A stretch of 64,000 nt of DNA from JAYFNU01 sp034933305 (GTDB lineage: Bacteria; Bacillota; Clostridia; Oscillospirales; Ruminococcaceae): the NCBI GenBank assembly GCA_034933305.1, contig JAYFNU010000003.1:132387-196386 (forward strand). Reading direction: 5' to 3'. The notes under the pieces were generated by a model. The model searched no databases, was not told the origin of the DNA, and saw only the letters and a program-made list of their open reading frames with translations. Below, in pieces: positions 1 through 8,209 of this stretch (position 1 is its first letter; each line of letters opens with the position of its first letter). Both the position numbers and the translations under genes were made by a program.

Positions 1-458
1 TCTTTGCCGCCGCGTCCCTGACCGATTTTTTTGACGGGCGCATCGCCCGCAAATACGGCATGGTCACGACCTTCGGGAAATTTCTCGATCCGCTTGCGGA
101 CAAGGTCCTCGTGACCTGTGCGCTCGTCGCCTTCACGGCGCTCGGGCTGTGTCCGCCCGTCGCGTGCATCCTTATCATCGCGCGCGACTACATGGTCTCC
201 GCCATCCGCCTCGCCGCCGTCTCGGGCGAGGGCAAGGTCATCGCGGCGAACATCTGGGGCAAGATCAAGACCGCGCTGCAGATGCTCGTGCTGTGCGCCG
301 CGATGCTCGCGCTGTTCTTTGTCGGCACGGGCGCGCTCCCGGCCGGGCCCGTCGCCGTCGCCATCACCGCCGCAATGTGGGTGCTCGCCGGCGTGACCGC
401 GCTGTCCGGCGCCGTCTATCTCAAGCAGAACATCCATCTCATCGACACCTTCAAATAA
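1..458 (+). CDS. pgsA: CDP-diacylglycerol--glycerol-3-phosphate 3-phosphatidyltransferase, C-terminal part
   Basis: Phosphatidylglycerophosphate synthase: transfers the phosphatidyl group of CDP-diacylglycerol to glycerol-3-phosphate in the membrane, the committed step to phosphatidylglycerol. The gene is cut by the window edge. Reading in frame from base 3, the CDP-alcohol phosphatidyltransferase signature is complete (DG-x2-AR-x8-G-x3-D-x3-D, in TDFFDGRIARKYG followed by GKFLDPLADK). It is followed by three hydrophobic segments, and the protein ends in HLIDTFK. A Met within the signature at base 60 is not the real start. The gene lies 27 bp upstream of cysS on the same strand. The family is sure; the substrate is inferred from similarity to PgsA rather than to other CDP-alcohol transferases. 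Confidence 0.9.
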   Translation, partial: FAAASLTDFFDGRIARKYGMVTTFGKFLDPLADKVLVTCALVAFTALGLCPPVACILIIARDYMVSAIRLAAVSGEGKVIAANIWGKIKTALQMLVLCAAMLALFFVGTGALPAGPVAVAITAAMWVLAGVTALSGAVYLKQNIHLIDTFK

Positions 459-485
459 GCAATTCAATAAACGACAGGGGTTTAT

Positions 486-1865
486 ATGCAGATATACAAC
501 ACGCTTTCCCGCAAAAAAGAAGAGCTCGTGCCGCTCGAGGGCAATACGGTGCGCATCTACGCCTGCGGCCCGACGGTCTACAATTACATCCACATCGGCA
601 ATGCGCGGCCGCTGTGCGTGTTCGACACGCTGCGCCGGTATCTTGAGTATGCCGGCTACGAGGTGAAGTTCGTGCAGAACTTCACCGACGTCGACGACAA
701 GCTGATCAAGAAGGCGAACGAGGAGGGCATCACCGTCCCCGAAGTCGCCGAGCGGTACATCGCCGAGTATTGGAAGGATGCTGACGGGATGAACGTGCGT
801 CGCGCGACGGTGCACCCCCGCGCGACGGAGAACATCGACGGCATTCTCGACATCATCAAAACGCTCGTCGATAAGGGCTATGCCTACGCGACGGAAAACG
901 GCGACGTCTATTTCCGCGCGCGCAAGTTCAAGGAATACGGCAAGCTGTCGCACCAGCCCATCGACGATCTCGAGTCGGGCGCGCGCATCAGCGTCGGCGA
1001 GGAAAAGGAAGATCCGCTCGATTTCGCGCTGTGGAAGGGCGCGAAGCCCGGCGAGCCGATGTGGGACAGCCCGTGGGGCAAGGGACGCCCCGGCTGGCAC
1101 ATCGAGTGCTCGGCGATGTCGCGCCGCTATCTCGGCGACACGTTCGACATCCACTGCGGCGGGCAGGACCTCATTTTCCCGCACCATGAGAACGAGATCG
1201 CCCAGAGCGAGTGCTGCACCGGCAAGCCCTTTGCGCACTTCTGGATGCACAACGGCTATCTCAACATCGACAACCGCAAGATGTCGAAGTCGCTCGGCAA
1301 CTTCTTCACCGTGCGCGAGATCAGCGAAAAATACGGCTACGAGGCGATCCGCTATCTGATGCTCAGCGCCCAGTATCGCAGCCCCATCAATTTTTCGCAG
1401 GAGGTCATCGAGTCCTGCGTCTCTTCGCTCGAGCGCATGTACACCTGCCGCGACAATCTCGATTTCGCCATCGCCAACGCGCAGGGCGACGCCGATGATC
1501 TGCGCGTGCTGTGCGACCAGCGCCGCACCGAGTTCAGGCTTGCGATGGACGACGACCTCAATACGGCGGACGCGATCAGCGCGGTTTTTGAGCTCGTGCG
1601 CGACATCAACAGCGCGAAGGAGCAAAGCCGCAGGACGCTCGAGTACGCGGCGTCCGTCTTCGACGAGCTGACGGGCGTTCTGGGCCTCGTCTACAACCGC
1701 AAAAAGAGCGATGTCCCGCAGGATATCGTCGATATGGCGAACGAACGCGCGGCGGCGCGCAAGGCGAAGGATTTCGCCCGGGCCGACGCTCTGCGGGATG
1801 CGATCGCGCAGCGCGGCTATCTGCTCGAGGACACGGCGGAGGGCCCCAAGATCACGAAAAAATGA
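486..1865 (+). CDS. cysS: Cysteinyl-tRNA synthetase
   Basis: Class I aminoacyl-tRNA synthetase that charges tRNA-Cys with cysteine. At 459 residues it has the normal length. The HIGH-type motif is present as YNYIHIGNARP near residue 35. The zinc-site ligands are visible: a Cys before the HIGH motif (ACGPT), a Cys in HIECSAM, and His and Glu in FPHHENE. The KMSKS loop is intact (RKMSKSLGNFF). The C-terminal region carries the helical anticodon-binding part with AAARKAKDFARADALRD, typical of the family. The ATG at 486 follows a purine-rich AGGGG sequence. A strong hairpin terminator follows. Confidence 0.97.
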   Translation: MQIYNTLSRKKEELVPLEGNTVRIYACGPTVYNYIHIGNARPLCVFDTLRRYLEYAGYEVKFVQNFTDVDDKLIKKANEEGITVPEVAERYIAEYWKDADGMNVRRATVHPRATENIDGILDIIKTLVDKGYAYATENGDVYFRARKFKEYGKLSHQPIDDLESGARISVGEEKEDPLDFALWKGAKPGEPMWDSPWGKGRPGWHIECSAMSRRYLGDTFDIHCGGQDLIFPHHENEIAQSECCTGKPFAHFWMHNGYLNIDNRKMSKSLGNFFTVREISEKYGYEAIRYLMLSAQYRSPINFSQEVIESCVSSLERMYTCRDNLDFAIANAQGDADDLRVLCDQRRTEFRLAMDDDLNTADAISAVFELVRDINSAKEQSRRTLEYAASVFDELTGVLGLVYNRKKSDVPQDIVDMANERAAARKAKDFARADALRDAIAQRGYLLEDTAEGPKITKK

Positions 1866-1881
1866 CCTGACGGCAAAAAGA

Positions 1882-1920
1882 AAGATCCCCGGAGCTTTAT
1901 GCCCCGGGGATCTTGTTTTT
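1882..1920. terminator. Bidirectional rho-independent terminator between cysS and the DUF4230 gene
   Basis: An 11-bp perfect stem (AAGATCCCCGG paired with CCGGGGATCTT) is followed by GTTTTT on the plus strand and by TTTTT on the minus strand. It lies between two convergent genes. Confidence 0.9.
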
Positions 1921-1937
1921 GTATATCGGGCAGGCCC

Positions 1938-3002
1938 TTACGCCTTGGAGAAGTAGATCTTCACGGTCGCCTCTTCGTCGACGCCCTGCACGAGCGGCGT
2001 GAAAAGCTTGCCGAGCGCCTCGAGCGCCGCGTCGTCCGCCTCGCGGAAGCAGGCATCCGTCGAGAGCGCGTCGGTGAGCGTCTGCTTGACGGAGGCCTCG
2101 AACGCGGCCTGCTCTTCGGAGGTCAGCTTGATGTCGCCGAAGGCGAGCAGGCCCTTCTCCGTCTCCTCGAACTGGCTCTTGGTCGGGTCGAAGTCGACGA
2201 CGTAAAGCTTGGTGGCGGGGACGGTGAGGCTGACGGTCTTTGTCTCGGGGTCGTAGGTGACGTTGCTTTCCGAAAGCGACGCGAGGTCGACGGTGTAATA
2301 GCCGGTGGCATAGGAGCGCACGGACTTCGTCTTCTTGAAGACGTCGAGATCGAGCAGCGACTGCGACAGCTCGCTTTGCACGCTCACATCTTTTTCATAG
2401 ACGATGAGCTGCTGCTGCTTGCGGGCTTCGATGAGCACGACGCTCTGATAATCGGCGACGGTGATCTCCGGCTGAAGGCCCAGCATGACCTCGATCTTTT
2501 CCTTTGCCGTCGCGCACGCGTCCTTGATGGTTCCCATGAGATCGAGCGACGTGAAGCGGTCGGCGACATTTGCGAGCGCGTACAGGATGACGAGCAGGCA
2601 GATGAGCCGCACGAGGAAGCGAAGGAAGGGGAGCCGGACGCGCCGGCGCTTTTTCTCTTTTTTGGGCTTGTCCTGCCGCGGCTCTGTCAGCGAGGGCTTC
2701 GCGGCGGTTTCCTGCGCCGGCGCGGCCGCATCGGCGGCAGCGGGGGCGGCGGTCTGCGCGGGCGCCGCGTCGGCCGCGCGCAGTGACTGCGCGATGAGCG
2801 CGGATTTGTCGAAGACGCGGGTCTTCGCGAGCTCGTCGCCCGCGCCGGCCTTTGCCTGCTGCGCAGGGCTTTTGGCGGACGGGCGGGGACGGGTAAGTTC
2901 CGACAGGTATACTTCGCCGCGCGCTTCGGCGCTCAGCTCGTCCGCGAGCGCGCGCGCTCTGCGAAGCCGCTCCTCGCGGTCGGCATCCGTCTGTGGATTC
3001 AT
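1938..3002 (-). CDS. DUF4230-like membrane-anchored protein
   Basis: A 354-residue protein of unknown function. Residues 1-110 are charged, then Ala/Pro-rich and probably disordered. A basic stretch (KKEKKRRRVRLPF) precedes one membrane segment at about 130-150 (LVRLICLLVILYALANVA). The extracellular C-terminal part (about 170-354) resembles DUF4230 domains: a beta-rich stretch with YATGYYTVDLASL and VTLTV-type strands, then a helical segment. Topology is therefore cytoplasmic N-tail, one anchor, outside domain. The ATG at 3002 has a good AGGAGG ribosome site and its own promoter at 3039-3067. The domain name is assigned by eye and should be tested by profile search. Confidence 0.6.
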   Translation of the reverse strand: MNPQTDADREERLRRARALADELSAEARGEVYLSELTRPRPSAKSPAQQAKAGAGDELAKTRVFDKSALIAQSLRAADAAPAQTAAPAAADAAAPAQETAAKPSLTEPRQDKPKKEKKRRRVRLPFLRFLVRLICLLVILYALANVADRFTSLDLMGTIKDACATAKEKIEVMLGLQPEITVADYQSVVLIEARKQQQLIVYEKDVSVQSELSQSLLDLDVFKKTKSVRSYATGYYTVDLASLSESNVTYDPETKTVSLTVPATKLYVVDFDPTKSQFEETEKGLLAFGDIKLTSEEQAAFEASVKQTLTDALSTDACFREADDAALEALGKLFTPLVQGVDEEATVKIYFSKA

Positions 3003-3038
3003 CCTGATTCCTCCTGTTTCGCCATTTTTTGCTTTTTA

Positions 3039-3067
3039 AGTATACAATGAATTTTTTCTTTGTACAA
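3039..3067 (-). promoter_or_regulatory. Sigma-A promoter of the DUF4230 gene
   Basis: On the minus strand, TTGTAC (3067-3062) and TATACT (3044-3039) are separated by exactly 17 bp and sit about 35 bp upstream of the start codon. Confidence 0.7.
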
Positions 3068-3096
3068 TCCCGCCGCCGCTTTTTCGGGGAACAGGC

Positions 3097-3134
3097 ACAA
3101 AAAAAGAACGGCGCAGGGCGCCGTTCTTTTTTTT
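3097..3134. terminator. Terminator of the rpsF-ssb-rpsR operon
   Basis: A 10-bp stem AGAACGGCGC/GCGCCGTTCT with a 3-base loop is flanked by A-runs and T-runs on both sides. It ends the minus-strand ribosomal operon and could work in both directions. Confidence 0.92.
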
Positions 3135-3138
3135 GTTG

Positions 3139-3492
3139 TCAATCGCTCACGTAGGGGAGCAGGGCGATCTGGCGCGCGCGCTTGATCGCGGTCGTGAGCT
3201 CGCGCTGATGCGCGGCGCACGTGCCGGTCACGCGGCGGGGGATGATCTTTCCGCGCTCGGACATGAACTTGCGAAGATGGGCCGCGTCCTTGTAGTCGAT
3301 GTTCTCGAGCTGCCTGTCCACGCAGAACTGGCAGACCTTCTTGCGGCGGGGACGGGGGCCGTACTGGCGCTGGGGACGATCGCCGCGATCGCCGCCGCGA
3401 TCGGGGCCGCGGTCAGCGCCGCGGTCGGGACGCTGTTCGGAGCGCGGCGCGGCGTTCTCGGCCGGCGCGACTCTCGTTTCGTTATTCTCCAT
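3139..3492 (-). CDS. rpsR: 30S ribosomal protein S18 with an N-terminal extension
   Basis: Small-subunit protein S18, which binds with S6 on the 16S platform. The conserved core occupies residues 50-117: RRKKVCQFC, then IDYKD, LRKFMSERGKIIPRR and TGTCAAHQRELTTAIKRAR. The CxxC plus later Cys/His arrangement matches the zinc-binding version of S18. It is 117 residues long, against about 70-90 in most bacteria. The extra N-terminal 45 residues are a low-complexity Arg/Gly/Asp tract with repeated DRG units. It is the last gene of the rpsF-ssb-rpsR operon, with a terminator directly after it. Confidence 0.95.
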   Translation of the reverse strand: MENNETRVAPAENAAPRSEQRPDRGADRGPDRGGDRGDRPQRQYGPRPRRKKVCQFCVDRQLENIDYKDAAHLRKFMSERGKIIPRRVTGTCAAHQRELTTAIKRARQIALLPYVSD

Positions 3493-3520
3493 GATGACAT
3501 TACTCCTTATTTAAGTAAGA

Positions 3521-3982
3521 TCAGAAGGGCAGATCGTCATCGTCGCTGATGACCGAGAAATCGTCGTTGCTGCCGGCGGAGAAACTTTCGTCGGCGGCGG
3601 CCGGCGTTTCGCTGCGGGGTTCGTAGGTGCTCGGGGCACCCGCGGACGCGCCGGCGCTCGCGCTGCGGCTCTCGGTGAAATAGACGTTGTCAGCGAGGAT
3701 CTCGAATGCCTTGCGGTTTTTTCCTTCCTTGTCGGTATAGGTCCGCGTCTGGATGGACCCCGCGACGGCCATCATCTGGCCTTTTTTGAAGTACTTGCAG
3801 ATAAATTCCGCGGTGTTGCGCCAGGCGACGATGTCGATGAAATCGGTCTGACGCTCCGCACCCTGTTTGACGTAGGAACGGTTGACAGCCAGCGTAAACG
3901 TCGTGACGGCGATTTCCGAAGGCGTGTGACGCAGCTCGGGATCCGCCGTGAGACGGCCCATGAGCGCTACCTGATTGAGCAT
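3521..3982 (-). CDS. ssb: Single-stranded DNA-binding protein
   Basis: SSB protects single-stranded DNA in replication, recombination and repair and recruits partner proteins through its tail. The OB-fold lies in residues 1-110, beginning MLNQVALMGRLTADPELR and including FIDIVAWRNTAEF. A flexible Ser/Ala/Gly-rich linker follows, then the acidic tail ending DDDDLPF that docks partner enzymes. The length of 153 residues is usual. It sits between rpsF and rpsR on the minus strand, the classic bacterial order, so it is co-transcribed with the two ribosomal proteins. Confidence 0.97.
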   Translation of the reverse strand: MLNQVALMGRLTADPELRHTPSEIAVTTFTLAVNRSYVKQGAERQTDFIDIVAWRNTAEFICKYFKKGQMMAVAGSIQTRTYTDKEGKNRKAFEILADNVYFTESRSASAGASAGAPSTYEPRSETPAAADESFSAGSNDDFSVISDDDDLPF

Positions 3983-4013
3983 TTGTGCGTCCTCCTACTT
4001 GTTTGTTCGCCGG

Positions 4014-4301
4014 TCAGGCGCCCTTGCGGACGATGATCGAGCGCATGACCCCGTCCGTGATCTTATAGATACGGTCGAGCTCTTTGGGGAAATCGCTCTC
4101 GCAGCTGAAGTTGATCAGAACGTAATACCCTTCGGTCTCGTCCATGATCTCATAAGCGAGTCTGCGTTTGCCCCACTCATCCACGGATTCGACGGTCCCG
4201 TTCTCGGCAATGAGAGACGTGAACTTTTCGACCATAGCCTTGGTCGCTTCTTCGTCGAGCTTCGTGCTGAGCACCATAATGGTTTCATATGCAGCTGTCA
4301 T
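4014..4301 (-). CDS. rpsF: 30S ribosomal protein S6
   Basis: Small-subunit protein S6, partner of S18. The 95-residue sequence begins MTAAYETIMVLSTKLDEE and contains the family segments ESVDEWGKRRLAYEI and GYYVLINFSC. It is the first gene of the rpsF-ssb-rpsR operon, behind a consensus promoter at 4371-4399. An AGGAGG ribosome site lies just upstream of the ATG. In other bacteria the S6:S18 complex can repress this operon through a leader structure; a short GC-rich hairpin is present here in the leader. Confidence 0.96.
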   Translation of the reverse strand: MTAAYETIMVLSTKLDEEATKAMVEKFTSLIAENGTVESVDEWGKRRLAYEIMDETEGYYVLINFSCESDFPKELDRIYKITDGVMRSIIVRKGA

Positions 4302-4326
4302 GATTGCACCTCCTTCTGGACATAAG

Positions 4327-4342
4327 GCCCGCTTTCGCGGGC
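4327..4342 (-). promoter_or_regulatory. Leader hairpin upstream of rpsF
   Basis: A 6-bp GC stem (GCCCGC/GCGGGC) with a 4-base loop lies between the promoter and the rpsF ribosome site. It sits where S6:S18-responsive leaders occur in other bacteria, but the conserved CCG bulge of that class was not confirmed here. Confidence 0.3.
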
Positions 4343-4370
4343 AAGGATTTTGCTTGAAACAAGCTTATCT

Positions 4371-4399
4371 ATTATAACAGCGCCCCCGGCGATTGTCAA
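4371..4399 (-). promoter_or_regulatory. Consensus sigma-A promoter of the rpsF operon
   Basis: On the minus strand, a perfect TTGACA (4399-4394) and a perfect TATAAT (4376-4371) are separated by 17 bp. This is the strongest promoter match in this part of the window, as expected for a ribosomal protein operon. Confidence 0.92.
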
Positions 4400-4405
4400 A
4401 CGAAA

Positions 4406-5272
4406 TCAAAGCTGCAGTCCCTTGAGATAGGCCCTGAAATCGGCGCCGATCTCCTCGTGGCCGAGCGCGACTTCGACGGCGGCCTTCATCATCTCGAGCT
4501 TGTTGCCCATGTCGTAGCGCCGGCCGACGAAATCGACGCCGACGGTGCCCTTGCCGTGGGCGAGCTCCCGGATGGCGTCGGTGAGCTGCAGCTCGCCGCC
4601 CGCGCCGGGCTTGAGATCGGCGAGGATGGGGAAGACGTCCTTCGTCAGCAGCACGCGGCCGAGGATGGAATACAGCGAAAGGATCTTGTCGGGCGACGGC
4701 TTTTCGATCATATCGTCGACAAAATAGAGGTTGTCGTGCAGCGGCCGCACCTTCATGGACGAATACTTGAGGATCTGCTGCGCCGTGACCTGCTTGATGC
4801 CGAGCGCCGGCAGCTGGTATTCGTCGTACGCGTCGATGAGCTGCTTTGCGACGGGGTATTCCCGGTTGATGATGACGTCGTCGCCGTAAAGAACGACGAA
4901 CGGGTCGTCGCCGACGAAGGATTTCGCGAAGGAGACGGCGTGGCCGAGCCCCTTCTGCTCCGGCTGGCGGATGAAATAGATGTTCGCGAGCTTGGTCGGG
5001 AACAGCACGCTCTCGAGATATTTCTCCTTGCCCGGCTTTTCGAGGGCTTTTTCGAGCACGGGATTGCGGTCAAAATGGTCCTCGATGGCGTCCTTGCCGC
5101 GGCTGAGGATGATGAGGATGTCCTCGATGCCGGAGGCGGCGGCCTCCTCGACGATGTACTGGATGGCCGGCTTGTCGACGATGGGCAGCATCTCCTTCGG
5201 GATCGCCTTGCTCGCGGGCAGAACGCGCGTGCCGAAACCGGCGGCGGGGATGACGGCTTTTGTGACTTTCAT
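4406..5272 (-). CDS. galU: UTP--glucose-1-phosphate uridylyltransferase
   Basis: Makes UDP-glucose from UTP and glucose-1-phosphate for cell-envelope glycan synthesis. The 288-residue protein starts MKVTKAVIPAAGFGTRVLP; the nucleotide-binding GFGTRxLP loop and the following KEMLPIVDKP segment are intact. FVVLYGDDV holds the catalytic Asp pair. GLGHAV and GELQLTDAI are also typical of GalU. It lies 24 bp downstream of the zinc-ribbon membrane protein gene on the same strand and may share its transcript. Confidence 0.95.
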   Translation of the reverse strand: MKVTKAVIPAAGFGTRVLPASKAIPKEMLPIVDKPAIQYIVEEAAASGIEDILIILSRGKDAIEDHFDRNPVLEKALEKPGKEKYLESVLFPTKLANIYFIRQPEQKGLGHAVSFAKSFVGDDPFVVLYGDDVIINREYPVAKQLIDAYDEYQLPALGIKQVTAQQILKYSSMKVRPLHDNLYFVDDMIEKPSPDKILSLYSILGRVLLTKDVFPILADLKPGAGGELQLTDAIRELAHGKGTVGVDFVGRRYDMGNKLEMMKAAVEVALGHEEIGADFRAYLKGLQL

Positions 5273-5296
5273 ACGGTGACACCTCGATGATTTTAT

Positions 5297-6190
5297 TTAC
5301 TGAAAAAAGTAACCGATCGCAAGGAGCGCCATAAAGCCGGCGAAAACGAGCTGCACGGCGAGCACGCAGGGCCCGGCGTGTTTTTGCAGACTCTGCTGAA
5401 AATCGGCGTCCGCCGCGCTCGCGGCCCGCAGCGCCTTGATCTGCCTGCCGGCGGACTCGCGGTACAAGTAGACGGCGAAGAGCCCCCAGAACACGTTGAC
5501 TGCGAACAGCGTGAACGAGCAGACGCGCGCGAGGCTCGTCAGCAGCGCCGCCGAGACGGGCAGGGAAAGCCCCGCGTTGAGCAGCAGCAGTCCCGCGGCG
5601 GGCAGGCTCAGCAGCGTGTTGATCCCGAAGGAGACCGCCGCGAAAGCCCAGACCTTGCGGTACAAAAAATAAAGCGTCGGAAACAGCACGGCGCTCAGCG
5701 TGAAGCACGTCTTGCGCTGCGTCGTCTGCTGCATTTTGAAATTGTAGAGATAATACGGCGCGCTCGGGCCGATGTAGGTGGCCCAGTCGCCCACGGGGAT
5801 ATCGTCGATGAGCTCGTCCTTGGACAGCGGCTGCGGCTGCCCGTTTTCGTTGCGGTAGAACAGCGAACCGGGCGTGAGCGCGCCGTCGTCGGGGGCGTCG
5901 GCTTCCCGCGGGTCGCTGCCGAATTCATAGCCGCAGTAATTGCAGAAGCGGCCGGCCTCCTCGTTTTCCCGCCCGCAGCGCGCGCACAGGACGGGGCGGC
6001 GGACGTCGACGGGGACGGCGGGCTTCCATTCAAAGCCGTCGGCGTGCTTGTCGGCGTTTGCGCAGCGGCCGTGCTGCGCGTAGCAGTCGCGGTGATGCGG
6101 CGTGCCGCAGTCGGGGCACACGGCGAGGCTGTCGTTTTCCGTCAGCGGCTTGCCGCAATAGGGGCAGACGCTTCCCTGATAAATGAACAT
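5297..6190 (-). CDS. Zinc-ribbon/RING-like membrane protein
   Basis: A 297-residue protein of unknown function. The N-terminal part has two zinc modules. Residues 8-45 form a RING-type cluster (CPYCGKPL, CPDCGTPHHRDCY, then a further Cys), matching prokaryotic RING finger family 1. Residues 68-88 form a zinc ribbon (CARCGRE, FCNYCGYEF). After a linker, residues 150-297 hold about four membrane segments that resemble the DUF2628-type region, with LYRKVWAFAAVSFG. It is divergent from prfB, and each gene has its own promoter in the 150-bp gap. Confidence 0.6.
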   Translation of the reverse strand: MFIYQGSVCPYCGKPLTENDSLAVCPDCGTPHHRDCYAQHGRCANADKHADGFEWKPAVPVDVRRPVLCARCGRENEEAGRFCNYCGYEFGSDPREADAPDDGALTPGSLFYRNENGQPQPLSKDELIDDIPVGDWATYIGPSAPYYLYNFKMQQTTQRKTCFTLSAVLFPTLYFLYRKVWAFAAVSFGINTLLSLPAAGLLLLNAGLSLPVSAALLTSLARVCSFTLFAVNVFWGLFAVYLYRESAGRQIKALRAASAADADFQQSLQKHAGPCVLAVQLVFAGFMALLAIGYFFQ

Positions 6191-6232
6191 ATGCAGTCCT
6201 TTCGGGGGATATATGTATATAGTATTGCTTTT

Positions 6233-6261
6233 ATTCTAGCGCATACAATGGAAAAAAGCAA
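6233..6261 (-). promoter_or_regulatory. Promoter of the zinc-ribbon membrane protein/galU transcript
   Basis: On the minus strand, TTGCTT (6261-6256) and TAGAAT (6238-6233) are separated by 17 bp, about 45 bp upstream of the start codon. Confidence 0.6.
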
Positions 6262-6278
6262 AAACAACCCGTGAATTT

Positions 6279-6307
6279 TTGCTTTTTGGCATGCGATTGT
6301 GTATAAT
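6279..6307 (+). promoter_or_regulatory. Promoter of prfB
   Basis: TTGCTT at 6279-6284 and TATAAT at 6302-6307 are separated by 17 bp, 33 bp upstream of the prfB start. Confidence 0.75.
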
Positions 6308-6339
6308 ACTCTGGACGCCATTATGAGTGAGGACGACCT

Positions 6340-7449
6340 ATGTTTATAGCAGACGAATACAACCAGCGCGTCGCCGCCGCAAGCGCGGAGATCGACGAGC
6401 TTATCAAGGCGCTCAATATCGAGGGCACGAAGAAAGAGCTGGAGGAGGTCGACCAGAAAACGGCCGACCCCGCCTTTTGGTCGAGCCCCGACAAGGATGT
6501 CCTGACGCGCCAGAGCGCGCTCAAGGACAAGCTCGCCGACGCGCAGGCGCTCGTCACCGCGCGGGACGACGCCGCGACCGTGATCGAGATCGCCGCGGAG
6601 GCCGACGACGCGGGCATGATCCCCGAGGTCGAGCAGGAGCTGCAGAAGCTCGAATCGCTCGTCGAGGCCCAGAAGCTCGCGACGCTGCTCGACGGCGAAT
6701 ACGACGACAAAAACGCCATCCTGACCTTCCACGCGGGCGCGGGCGGCACCGAGGCGCAGGACTGGGTCCAGATGCTCTACCGCATGTACACGCGCTTTGC
6801 GGTCTCGCACGGCTTCAAGGTCAAGGTGCTCGATTACCTCGACGGCGAAGAGGCGGGCATCAAGAGCGCTTCGATCCTCGTCGAGGGCCACAACGCCTAC
6901 GGCTACCTGAAATCGGAGAACGGCGTGCACCGGCTTGTGCGCATCTCGCCGTTCGACGCCTCCGGCCGCCGCCACACCTCCTTCGCCTCGCTCGAGGTCA
7001 TGCCCGAGATCGGCGACGACATGAACATCGAGATCCGCGACGAGGACCTCAAGGTCGACACCTACCGCAGCAGCGGCGCTGGCGGCCAGCACGTCAACAA
7101 GACGGAGTCGGCCATCCGCATCACGCACATCCCGACGGGCATCGTCGTGGCGTGTCAGAACGAGCGCAGTCAGTACCAGAACCGCGACGTCGCGATGAGC
7201 ATGCTCAGATCCAAGCTGCTGAAGATCAAGGAGCAGGAGCATCTCGACAAGATCGAGGACATCAAGGGCAACCAGATGGAGATCGCCTGGGGCTCGCAGA
7301 TCCGCAGCTACGTTTTCATGCCCTACACGCTCGTGAAGGATCACCGCTCCGGCTACGAGCAGGGCAACATCAACGCCGTCATGGACGGCGACCTCGACGG
7401 TTTCATCGACGCGTATCTCGTCATGAAAAGCCGCGAGGGCAAGCAATAA
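6340..7449 (+). CDS. prfB: Peptide chain release factor 2
   Basis: Class I release factor that reads UGA and UAA stop codons and triggers peptide hydrolysis. At 369 residues it has the usual length. The SPF tripeptide that recognises the stop codon is present in RISPFDASG, and the catalytic GGQ in SSGAGGQHVNKTESA. Unlike E. coli prfB and many other homologues, the region around codons 24-28 (LIKALNIEG) is a continuous sense frame with no UGA and no shift signal, so the usual autoregulatory +1 frameshift is absent. The ATG at 6340 has a purine-rich upstream region. Confidence 0.96.
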   Translation: MFIADEYNQRVAAASAEIDELIKALNIEGTKKELEEVDQKTADPAFWSSPDKDVLTRQSALKDKLADAQALVTARDDAATVIEIAAEADDAGMIPEVEQELQKLESLVEAQKLATLLDGEYDDKNAILTFHAGAGGTEAQDWVQMLYRMYTRFAVSHGFKVKVLDYLDGEEAGIKSASILVEGHNAYGYLKSENGVHRLVRISPFDASGRRHTSFASLEVMPEIGDDMNIEIRDEDLKVDTYRSSGAGGQHVNKTESAIRITHIPTGIVVACQNERSQYQNRDVAMSMLRSKLLKIKEQEHLDKIEDIKGNQMEIAWGSQIRSYVFMPYTLVKDHRSGYEQGNINAVMDGDLDGFIDAYLVMKSREGKQ

Positions 7450-7455
7450 GGCGAT

Positions 7456-8145
7456 ATGAAGTTTGACACGATCCTCTGGGACGTCGACGGGACGCTGCTC
7501 AATTTCGAAGCGGCGGAGGAGAAGAGCCTGCGCGACGGGCTGCGCGCGTGCGGCATCGGAATCGACGACGCGCAGATGGCGCTCTACAAGCAGATCAACC
7601 GTCTGCGCTGGGAGCGGCTCGAGCGCGGCGAGATCGACCGGCAGACCGTCTACATCAGCCGCTTCACGGACTTCTTCGGGCGCATCGGCGCGCGGGGGAT
7701 CGATCCGGAGCGCTTCAATGAGGATTTCCAGAGGGCGCTGGGCGAGAATTATGTCTGGGAGAACGGCGCGCGGGACGTCTGCGAGGCGCTGCACGGCCGC
7801 TGCCGGATGTACGCCGTGACCAACGGGAGCGCCGTCGCGCAGCACCGCAAGCTCGAGGGCTCGGGGCTCATCGGCTACCTGGACGACGTGTTCATCTCCG
7901 AGGAGATGGGCGCGGAAAAGCCGGATCCCCGCTATTTTGCGTTGTGCACCGCGCGCATCCCGGCCTTTGATCCCCGAAAGTCGCTCATCGTCGGCGATTC
8001 GCTGACGAGCGATATCCGCGGCGGCAACAATGCGGGCATCGCGGCGTGCTGGTACAATCCGAAGCGAAGCGTGAACAATGCCGGCGTGCGGGTCGATTAC
8101 GAGATCGGCAGCCTCTCGGAGGTGCCGGGCCTGCTCGGGCTGTGA
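7456..8145 (+). CDS. YjjG-type HAD phosphatase (noncanonical pyrimidine nucleotidase family)
   Basis: Cytoplasmic HAD-superfamily hydrolase of 229 residues. Motif I is ILWDVDGTLLNF (nucleophile Asp and second Asp), motif II is the Thr in YAVTNGS, motif III is the Lys in GAEKPDPRYF, and motif IV is the Asp in IVGDSLTSDIRGG. The helical cap between residues 15 and 80 and the overall pattern resemble YjjG/YfnB, which dephosphorylate pyrimidine nucleoside monophosphates and help remove damaged nucleotides. It starts 7 bp after prfB and is probably co-transcribed. The precise substrate is inferred. Confidence 0.8.
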   Translation: MKFDTILWDVDGTLLNFEAAEEKSLRDGLRACGIGIDDAQMALYKQINRLRWERLERGEIDRQTVYISRFTDFFGRIGARGIDPERFNEDFQRALGENYVWENGARDVCEALHGRCRMYAVTNGSAVAQHRKLEGSGLIGYLDDVFISEEMGAEKPDPRYFALCTARIPAFDPRKSLIVGDSLTSDIRGGNNAGIAACWYNPKRSVNNAGVRVDYEIGSLSEVPGLLGL

Positions 8146-8152
8146 CGCTTCC

Positions 8153-8175
8153 GCGCGGCGGCCGCCGCGCTTTTT
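8153..8175 (+). terminator. Terminator after the HAD phosphatase gene
   Basis: A self-complementary GCGCGGCGGCCGCCGCGC hairpin is followed by five T, directly after the stop codon of the prfB-HAD pair. Confidence 0.75.
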
Positions 8176-8209
8176 ATAGATACCTTCTCTGCGAAAGGGG
8201 ATGTTCCGT

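Noticed and set aside
6142..7845. 567-codon open frame on the minus strand opposite prfB
   Set aside because: It is a shadow of the high-GC prfB and HAD genes; it has no domain and uses a composition expected for antisense frames.
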